From the NCBI RefSeq assembly GCF_005860765.1, contig NZ_VCEI01000032.1, forward strand, positions 28,097 through 92,096: DNA of 64,000 bases. Reading direction: 5' to 3'. The position numbers and the translations under genes were made by a program. This DNA is from Dyadobacter sediminis. Its GTDB lineage: Bacteria > Bacteroidota > Bacteroidia > Cytophagales > Spirosomataceae. Positions 25,970-34,742 of the stretch are shown here, one piece after another (position 1 is the first letter of the stretch; every line of letters starts with the position of its first letter). The notes beneath the pieces are model-generated. The model saw only the letters and a list, made by a program, of their open reading frames with translations. It searched no databases and was not told the origin of the DNA.

Positions 25970-27271
25970 TTATACCAGAATTTGCCTGGTTTCTATGTTT
26001 GCTTTCAGATCATGAAGCAGGCTGAACAAGCCGAAGAAAGTACGGTTGATATAAATGAAATGCTTTGAACCGCGGTTCACGTTCATTTTCCTCAACTCTT
26101 TGTCATTTGCATATTTTTCACCCAATGCCGCCAGTTTTCCGAAAAACTGTTCATCCGCAAAATCAAATGTTTCGGACTGAAAAGGCTGCGTAAAAAGCAT
26201 CAGGATTTCCCGGAACAGATTTGAAAAATAGACCGTTTCTGCCGGTGTATCCTTGCTGGTCAGTATTTCGAGCGCAGTCAGTCTGGAATGGAAAAATGCT
26301 TGGTCATTCAGGTTTTCCGGCTCGGCAAGTTCAAAATAAGGAACATAAAACGATTCCGGAATTTCTTTCATACAGCCGAAATCAATGGCAATCAGATTTT
26401 CCTGTTCATCGACAAGGAAATTGCCCGGATGCGGATCGGCATGCACCTTGCGCAGCTCATGAACCTGAAACATATAAAAATCCCAGAGCGCCTGCCCTAT
26501 TTTGTTGGCCGTTTCCTGATCCGGATTGGACTTGCAAAACTCGGATAGATGTTTTCCGTTCATCCAGTCCATTGTAATTACACGTTCGCAGGAAAATTCA
26601 GGATAATAATTCGGGAATTTCAGGTTCGGAATGTGTGCACAAGCCTGCGCCACTTCGTTGCTCTGCGCAATTTCCAGAATGTAATTGGTCTCTTCGGTAA
26701 GCTTTGTTTCAACTTCCTTGAAATACTTGTCGGAATCTTTTGCCTGAATATTAAACATTTTCATGGCTATGGGTTTCACAAGCGCAAGGTCTGTTGAAAT
26801 ACTTTCCGCAACGCCGGGGTACTGGATTTTTACCGCCAGTTCCTTTCCGTTCAGCGTTGCTTTATGCACTTGACCAATGCTTGCCGCATTGATTGCGTTG
26901 GCATCAAAGGAATCAAACAGATCGAGCGGCGCTTTGCCGAAATATTTTTTAAAAGTCCTGACAACCAGCGGTGCAGACAACGGCGGTACAGAAAACTGTG
27001 ACAATGAAAACTTTTCCACATACGCCTGCGGCAGAAAGTTTTTTTCCATACTCAGCATCTGCGCCAGTTTCAGAGCACTGCCTTTCAGGTTTTTCAGACC
27101 GTCATAAATATCCTCGGCATTGTTACTGTTCAGGTTATCCCTCGCCGATTCCGGATTGGTGATTTTCTCGCCGTAATATTTTAGGTAATTGCCTCCTATT
27201 TTTACTCCTGTTGAAATCAGTTTGCCTGCACGCTGTATTTTGGAAGTAGGTATGCTGTCTATGGTCTCCAT
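25970..27271 (-). CDS. UbiB/ABC1/AarF (COQ8-type) atypical kinase
   Basis: 433-residue atypical protein-kinase-like ATPase. Its relatives support quinone synthesis or membrane lipid homeostasis. Motifs: the KxGQ element is here KLAQ (residues 68-71), the A-rich nucleotide loop reads AASIGQV (129-135), the beta-3 lysine is K148 (LAVKIQYPG), the catalytic loop is HADPHPGNF (277-285) and the metal-binding DFG is 297-299. There is no obvious C-terminal membrane helix, unlike proteobacterial UbiB. Translated 2 nt after the TetR-like gene, so the two form an operon. The Gly-to-Ala change in KxGQ is notable because this element occludes substrate in COQ8. Confidence 0.9.
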   Translation of the reverse strand: METIDSIPTSKIQRAGKLISTGVKIGGNYLKYYGEKITNPESARDNLNSNNAEDIYDGLKNLKGSALKLAQMLSMEKNFLPQAYVEKFSLSQFSVPPLSAPLVVRTFKKYFGKAPLDLFDSFDANAINAASIGQVHKATLNGKELAVKIQYPGVAESISTDLALVKPIAMKMFNIQAKDSDKYFKEVETKLTEETNYILEIAQSNEVAQACAHIPNLKFPNYYPEFSCERVITMDWMNGKHLSEFCKSNPDQETANKIGQALWDFYMFQVHELRKVHADPHPGNFLVDEQENLIAIDFGCMKEIPESFYVPYFELAEPENLNDQAFFHSRLTALEILTSKDTPAETVYFSNLFREILMLFTQPFQSETFDFADEQFFGKLAALGEKYANDKELRKMNVNRGSKHFIYINRTFFGLFSLLHDLKANIETRQILV

Positions 27272-27273
27272 TC

Positions 27274-27948
27274 CTACTTTATTTTTTCTTTAAACAAAAA
27301 TTTACCAAAATCGATCACACTTTCAAACGGCGTTATATCGATCAGATCAAAAGTTGCGCGGATGGATTTCTCTATAAAAAGGTCCGTTTTCTCGAAACCG
27401 ATGGATTCGTCATCCAGCCAGAAACGCAATGTGACCAGAAACTGAACCCAGGCACCTTCTTCCAGCGCTTTTTGCTGCGCATTGCGGATGCGGTCATTGG
27501 TCAGTTTGAGATAACCGGCGCTTATTTCGGTAATGAACGCTTTGAAATACTTTTTGAATTCCTGCAGTTTCGCAGAGTTATGCAGCCTTGCTTTTTCATC
27601 TTTCAGATCAAAAACGACATAGCTCCGGTTGGCGGTCAGAATTTCGAAATACGTGTAATAATAAGTAAGCAGCTTGTCCCTGAAACCAAGCGTTTCTGTT
27701 TCGCCGCTTTGATTGATCAGATTGACAGCCATTCTGTGAAAGCTCACAAACACGCTTTTTTCAATGGAATCAATGGAAGAAAAAAACTTGTAAAACTCCT
27801 TTTCAACAATTCCGTTCTGCTTGCAGAACAGATAGACCGACTCGGGTTTTCTGTTATTTTCAAGGCAGTAATGCATATATAACTCGGTTATCTTTTCCGA
27901 AGTGAGTGGCTCCGGCTCAGAAGTAACGCCTATTATTTTTGTTGCCAT
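27274..27948 (-). CDS. TetR-like protein paired with the UbiB kinase
   Basis: 224-residue all-helical protein. The N-terminal part (SEKITELYMHYCLENNRKPESVYLFCKQNGIVEKEFYKFFSSIDSIEKSVF) fits a TetR-type helix-turn-helix, in which GIVEKEFYKFFSSIDSIE replaces the usual G-V-s-x-x-t-x-Y-x-h-F. The rest fits a TetR ligand domain. The recognition helix is acidic and lacks typical Arg/Lys contacts, so DNA binding is uncertain. The start is placed at 27948 (ATG); the longer frame begins with TTG. Two nucleotides separate it from the UbiB-like kinase, implying joint function. Confidence 0.7.
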   Translation of the reverse strand: MATKIIGVTSEPEPLTSEKITELYMHYCLENNRKPESVYLFCKQNGIVEKEFYKFFSSIDSIEKSVFVSFHRMAVNLINQSGETETLGFRDKLLTYYYTYFEILTANRSYVVFDLKDEKARLHNSAKLQEFKKYFKAFITEISAGYLKLTNDRIRNAQQKALEEGAWVQFLVTLRFWLDDESIGFEKTDLFIEKSIRATFDLIDITPFESVIDFGKFLFKEKIK

Positions 27949-27985
27949 TATGTTAATTTGGTTTAGCAAACTGGATGATTTACTT

Positions 27986-28001
27986 AACGCTTAAGAGCGT
28001 T
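27986..28001. promoter_or_regulatory. Inverted repeat AACGCT-TAAG-AGCGTT, candidate operator
   Basis: 6-bp perfect arms with a 4-bp spacer, centred about 45 bp upstream of the TetR-like start. This is the expected place and size for an autoregulatory TetR-type operator. Only one copy is seen; prediction only. Confidence 0.35.
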
Positions 28002-28100
28002 TGTTTCTTACACAGCGGCTTTTTGCTGGAAAATTTACAAAGGAATAAAACTCAGTAAATGATCCTAAAAGAACCGGTGCATGGACTTATAGTATAACAA

Positions 28101-28139
28101 AAAATACAGCCGGAATCATTCCTTTTCCGGCTGTATTTT
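28101..28139 (-). terminator. Intrinsic terminator of the alditol-oxidase-like gene
   Basis: A 14-15-bp stem (28101-28115 with 28125-28139) with a 9-nt loop. The minus-strand transcript runs into a U-run after the hairpin. It lies about 20 nt past the stop at 28160. Confidence 0.85.
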
Positions 28140-28159
28140 ACATAAGATTTCAGCGTTAT

Positions 28160-29503
28160 TCAGGACCTGAAAATATTCAGGTTCAGGAACTCGTTCCTGA
28201 ATTTTTCTTTGGGGTCATATTCCTTGGCAAGCTGCCTGAAATCCTGCATTTTATCATACCTCTTTTCCAGCTCGTCGGGCGAAACGGTAAACAGTTTGCC
28301 CCAGTGCGGGCGCGGATTGTAAGGTGCCAGTTCCTTCTCGATCACAGGAAGCAGTTTGCTGACGGCCGGCCAGTCCTGTTTCCACGTAAAATGAATGGCC
28401 ACGCTGTCCTGCCTGTAGCACGGGCTCATCCAGAAATGGTCCGCCGCAATCGTCCGGATTTCGGATGTGAGCAGATACGGTCCTACTCGGTCGCCCAGCC
28501 GCGAAATCGCCAGAATGGCATCAACCGCATTTTGTGAAGACACAAAATACTCCGACTGCAGCTCCACGCCGCTGCTCGGCGTAAAACCCATTTTAAAGTG
28601 CGGCATACGCTCGTACCACGGCGCGGCCACACCCATTTGGTCCGTACAGTTTTCCGCCGAAAGCTCCGGAATGGGATGCAGGTTTTTGGTCGCCAGCTTT
28701 GCGCCGAAAAACTCCGGTTCCGCTTTCAAAGGCTGGCCGTTCTCGATTTTTTGCTTGATCCACACCTCGGCAATATCCTTGCTTTGCCAGTTTGTAAACA
28801 GACTGACGCTGTAACCGCTGGCCTGTATACTTTCAAAATTGTTTTTCAGCTGCTCAAAGGAAAGATGCTCATAAACGTACTGGCCCATCGTGAAAGTAGG
28901 CTGAAGATCGAGTGTGATTTTGGTTACTACGCCCAGAGCACCCAGATGCACGACTGCCGCATTAAACTTTTCACCGTCCTTTTCGCGGCTCAGATTAATA
29001 GTTTCTCCATTTGCCAGAATCATGTCCATAGCCGATACGGCCGTGGCCAGATTCCCGTTTTTTGCGCCTGAACCGTGCGTGGCCGTTGCGCAGGCACCGG
29101 CAATGGAAATGTGCGGCAAGGAAGCCAGATTATGCAATGCAAAACCTTTTTCGTGGAGATACGGACTCAGCCGGCCATATTTCACACCCGAACTCACCGT
29201 TACCTTTTTGTTGGCGGCATCCAGCTGAATATCCTCCATGTCCACAAGCGTGATAAACCGGTCTCTGGTATCGGCAATACTATTGAAGCAATGGCGTGTG
29301 CCCAGTACCTTGAACTTGTCATGTTTTTTTACGAATTCCTGAACCTGTGCAATGGATCCGGCTTTTTCCAGCTTGTCGGAACTGTATTCCAAATTGCCCG
29401 CCCAGTTTTTGAGCTTGCCGCCGATTGCCCAGCCGGTTAATGGTGAAAATAATGGAGCTGCCATTAATGCTGAAGATAATTTTATAAAAGTTCTTTTTTT
29501 CAT
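28160..29503 (-). CDS. Secreted FAD-linked alditol/lactone oxidase-like protein
   Basis: 447-residue flavoprotein of the vanillyl-alcohol oxidase fold, closest in layout to alditol oxidase and D-arabinono-1,4-lactone oxidase. The N-terminus MKKRTFIKLSSALMAAPLFSPLTGWA is an export signal with one R preceded by KK (Tat-like or Sec). The FAD domain has VLGTRHCFNSIADTRD, with the His that would carry the covalent flavin, and ISIAGACATATHGSGAKNGNLATAV. The C-terminal domain ends PYNPRPHWGKLFTV and DPKEKFRNEFL, both typical of sugar-alcohol oxidases. Likely oxidises polyols or sugar lactones with O2 in the periplasm; substrate unproven. Confidence 0.87.
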   Translation of the reverse strand: MKKRTFIKLSSALMAAPLFSPLTGWAIGGKLKNWAGNLEYSSDKLEKAGSIAQVQEFVKKHDKFKVLGTRHCFNSIADTRDRFITLVDMEDIQLDAANKKVTVSSGVKYGRLSPYLHEKGFALHNLASLPHISIAGACATATHGSGAKNGNLATAVSAMDMILANGETINLSREKDGEKFNAAVVHLGALGVVTKITLDLQPTFTMGQYVYEHLSFEQLKNNFESIQASGYSVSLFTNWQSKDIAEVWIKQKIENGQPLKAEPEFFGAKLATKNLHPIPELSAENCTDQMGVAAPWYERMPHFKMGFTPSSGVELQSEYFVSSQNAVDAILAISRLGDRVGPYLLTSEIRTIAADHFWMSPCYRQDSVAIHFTWKQDWPAVSKLLPVIEKELAPYNPRPHWGKLFTVSPDELEKRYDKMQDFRQLAKEYDPKEKFRNEFLNLNIFRS

Positions 29504-29595
29504 AAACAGAATTAAAACACAGCCTCCGTCAGCTGCAAGTTAAAATCCTAATTTAGTTTAATAATTTCTGATTTCAATTCCATTCCGGACGATGT

Positions 29596-31083
29596 TCACG
29601 GTTTGTTTTCGAGCACTTCTTTCATGATACTTACGGCTTCGTTCAATTCGTGTTCATTCAGGTTTCCGAATCCGAGCCGCACAGCACTTAGCTGGCCGGT
29701 CTGGAAAAGCAGCGTTTGCGGCAGCAGCAGATCTTTTTTCAGACAAGCTTTGCTGAGCCGCATGAGATTAATATCTTTTTGCCATTCCGTCCAGATGGCC
29801 AGACCGCCCGGCGGAGACGTAAAATTCAGGTATTCACTCAAATGCTGCGTCAGCAAGGTACTCAGCAAATCTCTCCGCTGATGATAAATTTTCTGGGCTT
29901 TTTTGATATGCCGCTGTATTTCGCCTTCGTCCAGCAATTCGGCCAGAGCCTGTTCCATCATCAGATCACTCTGCCGGTCAATGATGCGACGGAACTTGCC
30001 GAGTTCCGAAATCAGGTTCCGGGGCGCCACAATGTACCCGCTGCGAAGGCCGGGCGCCAGCGCCTTGCAGAATGACCCGACGTAAACGACCATTCCCGCG
30101 CTATCCGCGCTTGCCAAGGGTAAAACCGGACTGCTGTTGTAATGAAAATCGTAATCATGGTCATCTTCCAGGATAATGAATCCGTACTGCACCGAAAGGT
30201 TCAGCAATTCCACCCGGCGTCCGGCACTGAGTGTGACCGTTGTGGGATAATGGTGATGCGGCGTGATGTAAAGCATCCTTATGGACTTTGTAAGGCATAA
30301 CTCTCTGACTGCATCCACCGAAATCCCCTGATCGTCCACAGGAACGGAAATAATATTGGCACCCGCCTGCTGAAAAATCATATTTGCCGTATAGTAACTG
30401 AGATTGCCCACAACAACATGGTCACCTTTCCGGATCAGGAGCATGGAAGCAAGGTAAATTCCCATCTGGATTCCTCTTGTCGTAATGATATTTTCCCTGC
30501 TGATATGCAGGCCGCGTGTATTGTTGAGGTAAATGGCCAGTTTGTCACGGAAATACGTGTTGCCTTCCACATGCGCATAATTCAGATACTTGCGGTTGTT
30601 GCTCCTTTTCAGAACGCTGGAATAGGCTTTTGCCAGCTTGTCCATGGGCGCAAGACGAACATCCGGCAGCCCGTCCGTGAATTCCAGCCCCGTTCCCGAA
30701 ACCGATACCGGCCTGTCGAGCAGCATACTTCGCTCGAATGAAAAACCCGTTTCTTGGGGATAACTGACCAGATTTTCAGCATTGAAAGGCAATGAACCCG
30801 CTTTTAGAACCGGCGACTTATCGGTCACAAATGTTCCTTTGTTCGGCAGCATCTCAATCCAGCCCTGCGCATCGAGTTCGTTGTACGCGGCAACGACTGT
30901 TTTACGATGTACGTCCAGCATTTCGGCCAGTGAACGCGTGCCGGGCAGTTTTACGCCTTTGTTCAGAACCCCGCGCTGAATGGCATTGATCATTTGTCGT
31001 GCAATCTGAAGATAAACGGGCGTTGCCGTCCCGCGTTCCAGCAGAATGACGCTTTTAAAAGGAATTTCAACCGGACTACTCAT
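29596..31083 (-). CDS. MocR/PdxR-type GntR regulator with aminotransferase domain
   Basis: 495-residue transcription factor made of a GntR winged helix (about residues 18-88; VYLQIARQMINAIQRGVLNKGVKLPGTRSLAEMLDVHRKTVV) fused to a fold-type I aminotransferase-like effector domain. PLP pocket residues are recognisable: ITPHHHYPT, ILEDDHDYDF (Asp contacting the pyridine nitrogen) and VVYVGSFCKALAPGLRSGY with the Schiff-base Lys at 340. MocR proteins sense PLP or an amino compound. No pdxST or obvious PLP-pathway genes are nearby. It is divergent from the TonB receptor, across 133 bp containing a TAGTTTTG motif at 31124-31131. Confidence 0.92.
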   Translation of the reverse strand: MSSPVEIPFKSVILLERGTATPVYLQIARQMINAIQRGVLNKGVKLPGTRSLAEMLDVHRKTVVAAYNELDAQGWIEMLPNKGTFVTDKSPVLKAGSLPFNAENLVSYPQETGFSFERSMLLDRPVSVSGTGLEFTDGLPDVRLAPMDKLAKAYSSVLKRSNNRKYLNYAHVEGNTYFRDKLAIYLNNTRGLHISRENIITTRGIQMGIYLASMLLIRKGDHVVVGNLSYYTANMIFQQAGANIISVPVDDQGISVDAVRELCLTKSIRMLYITPHHHYPTTVTLSAGRRVELLNLSVQYGFIILEDDHDYDFHYNSSPVLPLASADSAGMVVYVGSFCKALAPGLRSGYIVAPRNLISELGKFRRIIDRQSDLMMEQALAELLDEGEIQRHIKKAQKIYHQRRDLLSTLLTQHLSEYLNFTSPPGGLAIWTEWQKDINLMRLSKACLKKDLLLPQTLLFQTGQLSAVRLGFGNLNEHELNEAVSIMKEVLENKP

Positions 31084-31216
31084 TATATTAAAACCGGAGT
31101 ATGTAAACAGTCCGGCAAGGTATTAGTTTTGAAGAAAACAGTGAAAGGTTATCAGCGAAAAGATGTTTGGTAAAAATCTTTATTCAGTAATAAAAAGTCT
31201 TGTTTTGATGTATTCA

Positions 31217-33187
31217 ATGCGCATTCCAAGCATTCAGTCTGTTTTTATAAAAATCTCTTTTTCAGGTATTTTCCTGTTGATTTGTCATTTAGCCGCAGCG
31301 CAGGAAATAGCACTGGACCCGGTTACGGTTACTTCTTCCCTGACGGAAAAAAGGGCGTCACAAACGGGCCGCAACATTGCCGTGATCAAAGGCGAATACT
31401 TTCGGAATCTTCCGGTGAACAGTATTGATGAACTTCTGCGCTACGTTCCGGGCGTAGAAATACAGGCACGCGGGCCCATGGGTTCACAAAGCGATATTGT
31501 CTTGCGCGGCGGCACGTTCCAGCAGGTGCTGGTAATACTCGACGGGCTCCGCCTGAACGATCCGAATACGGGGCATTTCAACAGTTACATTCCGGTTTCA
31601 GCTTCTGAAATTGAACGCATCGAAGTATTGAAAGGCGCCTCATCCGCCATATACGGATCCGATGCCGTTGGCGGCGTTATTCATGTCATTACCAAAACTT
31701 TCGCGGCCAGAATGCAAGCTGAAAATCCGCAGGAAAACATCCAGAAAACAACGGTTAATGCAGCTGTAACCGGCGGAGAATACGGGCTTTTCAATGTAAA
31801 TGCAGGCGCTTTTATCCAAAGGAACAAACTCGCTGTTTCCGGCGGACTGATCACAAATAATGCCTCCGGCGTGCAGCAACGGGGAATCAAAGGCTATTTC
31901 AACAATAACACTGCGTCACTTTCTCTGAATTACGCCATTTCGCCAAACTGGGAAGCAGCCGTACGAAGTTCTTATGATCACCGTGATTTTGCCGCACAGA
32001 ATTTTTATACCGTTATCAGATCGGATACGGCGAGTGAAATCGTAAAAACTTCCTGGAACCAGTTTCGGGTTGCTTATAAAAAGAATAAAACAACTATTTC
32101 ATTCAGCGGCGGTTACAAATTGGTGAACGATCAATATTCTTTCAATCCGCATGCCATTGCAAACAGCAGCAAGTCGCAGTTATGGCAGGGTTTGCTGATG
32201 TGGCAGCAGACATTAAGCCGGCATACAAGCCTTATCAGCGGGATCAATTATCAAAACAGGAAAATTTCTTCCAACGACCGCGGAAACCATGCGATCAATC
32301 AACTGGCACCATTTGTTTCATTGTCTCAAAACATCGGTGAAAACGTTACGGTAAGTCCGTCCGTTCGTCTGGACTGGCGCGAAAATATCGGTTCGGAGTT
32401 CGTGCCGCAGATGAATGTATCCTATAAAAAAGGAAGCTGGCAACTGCGCGGAAGTGCCGGAAAAACGATCCGCGATGCTGATTTTACGGAAAGGTTTAAT
32501 AATTATAACAAAGCTGTTGTAACGGGCGGCAACGTCGGAAATCCTAATCTGAAGGCGGAAAAATCGTTCAGTTACGAAGCGGGAGCCGACTGGTTCCTGA
32601 CCAAAAACAATGCAACGCAGCTTAAAATCTCGGGTACATTCTTTCAAAGGCTTCAAAACGATCTCATCGATTATGTGATTACGCCCTATGCACAAATGCC
32701 TAGAAAAGACAATCTTTCACCAACGGGAACATTTGGTCTGGCCAGAAACATAGCAAATGTAAATACGACCGGACTTGAACTGGATTTTCAGCTTGTAAAT
32801 GCTTTCACTGAAAACCGGAAACTGATCCTGAATTCCGGCCTGACGTGGCTGGACAGCAAGAGCGGCAAGCTAGTAACTTCATTCTATGTGTCTTCGCATG
32901 CCCGGTTTCTGACCAATTTTTCAGCAATTTATCAGCATTCAAACTTTTCCCTTAGTGTAAACGGCATTTATAAAGCAAGAGCTGCGCGCGAAGCAGCCGC
33001 TATTGAAGCCACTATTTCAAAGCAATATTTTGTGCTGAATGCCAGAGCGGAATATGCGTTTTACAGCAGAAAACTGGCCGTTTTTGTTCAGGCCGACAAT
33101 GCATTTGACACGCAATACAGCGACTTGCTGGGTTCCAGAATGCCGGGACGCTGGCTGATGGGCGGATTGAAATTTGGTATTGATTAG
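31217..33187 (+). CDS. TonB-dependent receptor, BtuB/CirA-like
   Basis: 656-residue outer-membrane receptor with a signal peptide ending LAAAQ (about residue 29). After it the TonB-box region DPVTVTSSLTEKRASQTGRNIAVI leads into the plug: PVNSIDELLRYVPGVEIQARGPMGSQSDIVLRGGTFQQVLVILDGLRLNDPNTGHFN and IERIEVLKGASSAIYGSDAVGGVIHVIT. The barrel ends ...GSRMPGRWLMGGLKFGID. Small size, no CarboxypepD domain and the N-P-x-T-G-H-F-N plug motif fit vitamin B12 or metal-chelate receptors rather than SusC. The start is set at the ATG 31217 for the best signal; 31163 also possible. No importer genes are adjacent. Confidence 0.88.
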   Translation: MRIPSIQSVFIKISFSGIFLLICHLAAAQEIALDPVTVTSSLTEKRASQTGRNIAVIKGEYFRNLPVNSIDELLRYVPGVEIQARGPMGSQSDIVLRGGTFQQVLVILDGLRLNDPNTGHFNSYIPVSASEIERIEVLKGASSAIYGSDAVGGVIHVITKTFAARMQAENPQENIQKTTVNAAVTGGEYGLFNVNAGAFIQRNKLAVSGGLITNNASGVQQRGIKGYFNNNTASLSLNYAISPNWEAAVRSSYDHRDFAAQNFYTVIRSDTASEIVKTSWNQFRVAYKKNKTTISFSGGYKLVNDQYSFNPHAIANSSKSQLWQGLLMWQQTLSRHTSLISGINYQNRKISSNDRGNHAINQLAPFVSLSQNIGENVTVSPSVRLDWRENIGSEFVPQMNVSYKKGSWQLRGSAGKTIRDADFTERFNNYNKAVVTGGNVGNPNLKAEKSFSYEAGADWFLTKNNATQLKISGTFFQRLQNDLIDYVITPYAQMPRKDNLSPTGTFGLARNIANVNTTGLELDFQLVNAFTENRKLILNSGLTWLDSKSGKLVTSFYVSSHARFLTNFSAIYQHSNFSLSVNGIYKARAAREAAAIEATISKQYFVLNARAEYAFYSRKLAVFVQADNAFDTQYSDLLGSRMPGRWLMGGLKFGID

Positions 33188-33290
33188 CGATTGGCTGTTA
33201 GCGGTTGGCTTTAACATTTAGCAATAAACAGCTAACAGCTAGAAGCTAACAGCTAAAAGCTAGTAGCTAACAGCTAAAAGCTAATCGCCA
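33185..33290. repeat. Back-to-back 3'-flanking TTAGC repeat clusters (copies 3 and 4)
   Basis: The left part (33185-33225) reads TTAGCGATTGGCTGTTAGC in the sense of the receptor gene. The right part (33228-33290) reads ATTAGCTTTTAGCTGTTAGC in the sense of the convergent quinone oxidoreductase. Both stop codons are TAG inside the repeat unit GATTAGC. Together the halves form a long imperfect inverted repeat that could terminate both transcripts. It is the longest copy of the family in the window. Confidence 0.8.
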
Positions 33291-34273
33291 GCGACTACCA
33301 AAACAATTTTCCCGATATGGCTTCCGTCTTCCATTAACTCATGCGCTTTGTGAGCCTCGGCAAGCGGGAACCGGGCAAAAATAACCGGCTTGAACCGGCC
33401 GCTTTCCATGACGGGCCACACATTTTTTCTGATTTCAGCAGTCAGCGCGGCCTTGAATTCCGCATTCCTGTTGCGTAAAGTACTGCCTGAAATGGTGAGC
33501 CGGTTGCGCATAACGAGACTGAAATCCAGCGGATCTTCCGAAGATTTTACGATGCTTCCGTTCATCATGTTGATAAAAACCAGCCTTCCGTCCGTGTTGA
33601 GCAAACGAATATTTTTTGGAATGTAACCGCCGCCGACCATATCCAGAATGACGTCAACGCCATGGTTTTTCAGCTCTGTTTCAAAATCAGAGGCTTTGTA
33701 ATTAATGCTCAAATCGGCACCGAGTGCCTTGCATGCGTTGCATTTCTCGTCTGAGCCGGCCGTTGTAAATACTGTTGCACCGAAAGCCTTTGCAAGCTGT
33801 ATGGCCGTGATCCCGATGCCGCTGCTTCCGCCATGCACAAGAAAATGTTCGCCTTGCTGCAGATTGCCTCTCTGGAATACATTATGCCAGACGGTAAAAA
33901 CGGTTTCAGGCAAAGATGCTGCCTCGGCAAAGCTGAACCCGGCCGGTATAGGCAGACAATGCCGTGCATTTACCTTTACAAATTCCGCATACCCGCCGCC
34001 CGCAAGCAGCGCACAAACTTTATCACCCGTTTTCCAGTCAGTAACATCGCTGCCCGTTTGTTCAATGATACCGGCCACTTCCAGTCCCGGAATATCCTGC
34101 GGCGCACCCGGAGGCGCAGGATAACTTCCTTTTCGCTGGAAAACGTCCGGGCGGTTAACGCCGGCAGCATACACTTTAATTAAAACTTCATCGGCATCGA
34201 TTTCCGGAATGGGCCGTTCCTGAATTTTCAGTACTTCCGGCGCACCCGGCTTTGTAATGACAACAGCTTTCAT
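33281..34273 (-). CDS. NAD(P)H-quinone oxidoreductase, PIG3/zeta-crystallin type
   Basis: 330-residue zinc-free medium-chain dehydrogenase/reductase. N-terminal GroES-like domain: VLIKVYAAGVNRPDVFQRKGSYPAPPGAPQDIPGLEVAG, the hallmark of the PIG3 branch. Rossmann domain: FLVHGGSSGIGITAIQLAKAFGATVFTTAGSDEK, with the AxxGxxG-like nucleotide motif. Reduces quinones or related carbonyls with NADPH. The start is set at 34273 (MKAVVITKPG); an upstream in-frame extension is not needed. It lies 22 nt after the YccF gene on the same strand. Confidence 0.92.
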   Translation of the reverse strand: MKAVVITKPGAPEVLKIQERPIPEIDADEVLIKVYAAGVNRPDVFQRKGSYPAPPGAPQDIPGLEVAGIIEQTGSDVTDWKTGDKVCALLAGGGYAEFVKVNARHCLPIPAGFSFAEAASLPETVFTVWHNVFQRGNLQQGEHFLVHGGSSGIGITAIQLAKAFGATVFTTAGSDEKCNACKALGADLSINYKASDFETELKNHGVDVILDMVGGGYIPKNIRLLNTDGRLVFINMMNGSIVKSSEDPLDFSLVMRNRLTISGSTLRNRNAEFKAALTAEIRKNVWPVMESGRFKPVIFARFPLAEAHKAHELMEDGSHIGKIVLVVAGD

Positions 34274-34295
34274 GCTTTGAATTTTGGTACAATAA

Positions 34296-34664
34296 CTAGT
34301 AGATTTCTTTTCCAAACGGAGTAAATGACAAGCTCATAAGCTTGAAATGCTGCCTGGCAAAAGGCAATCCGATAATGGTTATTGCAAGAAGTATTCCAAA
34401 GATCAGATGCGTAAGCGCGATCCAGATGCCGCCGATGCATATCCAGATGATATTGAACAGTGTAGACAGGCAGCCGGTTTCACCGGGAACTTCACGCACC
34501 TGCTGTCCGAAGGGAAATAAAGTAAGCATGCCGATTTTAAAACATTGAATGCCGAACGGAATCCCGATGATGGTTACACAAAGCAGAAATCCTGCGATCA
34601 TATATTCGAGAAATACGATAAATCCGCCAAATACAAGCCAAATGATATTTCCGATCAGGTTCAT
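34296..34664 (-). CDS. YccF domain inner-membrane protein
   Basis: 122-residue membrane protein built from two similar YccF/DUF307 units (IIWLVFGGFIVFLEYMIAGFLLCVTIIGIPFGIQCFKIG and IIWICIGGIWIALTHLIFGILLAITIIGLPFARQHFKL). Each unit has a hydrophobic hairpin followed by an I-G-x-P-F-x-x-Q-x-F/K motif. The function is not known. The duplication is characteristic of the family. Confidence 0.9.
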   Translation of the reverse strand: MNLIGNIIWLVFGGFIVFLEYMIAGFLLCVTIIGIPFGIQCFKIGMLTLFPFGQQVREVPGETGCLSTLFNIIWICIGGIWIALTHLIFGILLAITIIGLPFARQHFKLMSLSFTPFGKEIY

Positions 34665-34742
34665 GCCGTTAAATGTTTGATGTCCGAAATGATTTAAATC
34701 AATGCATGAATTTAAATTTACCGGCTGATGAAGAACCGCGTT

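Noticed and set aside
30782..30989. Small plus-strand frames inside the MocR gene
   Set aside because: Shadow frames without start context or motifs.
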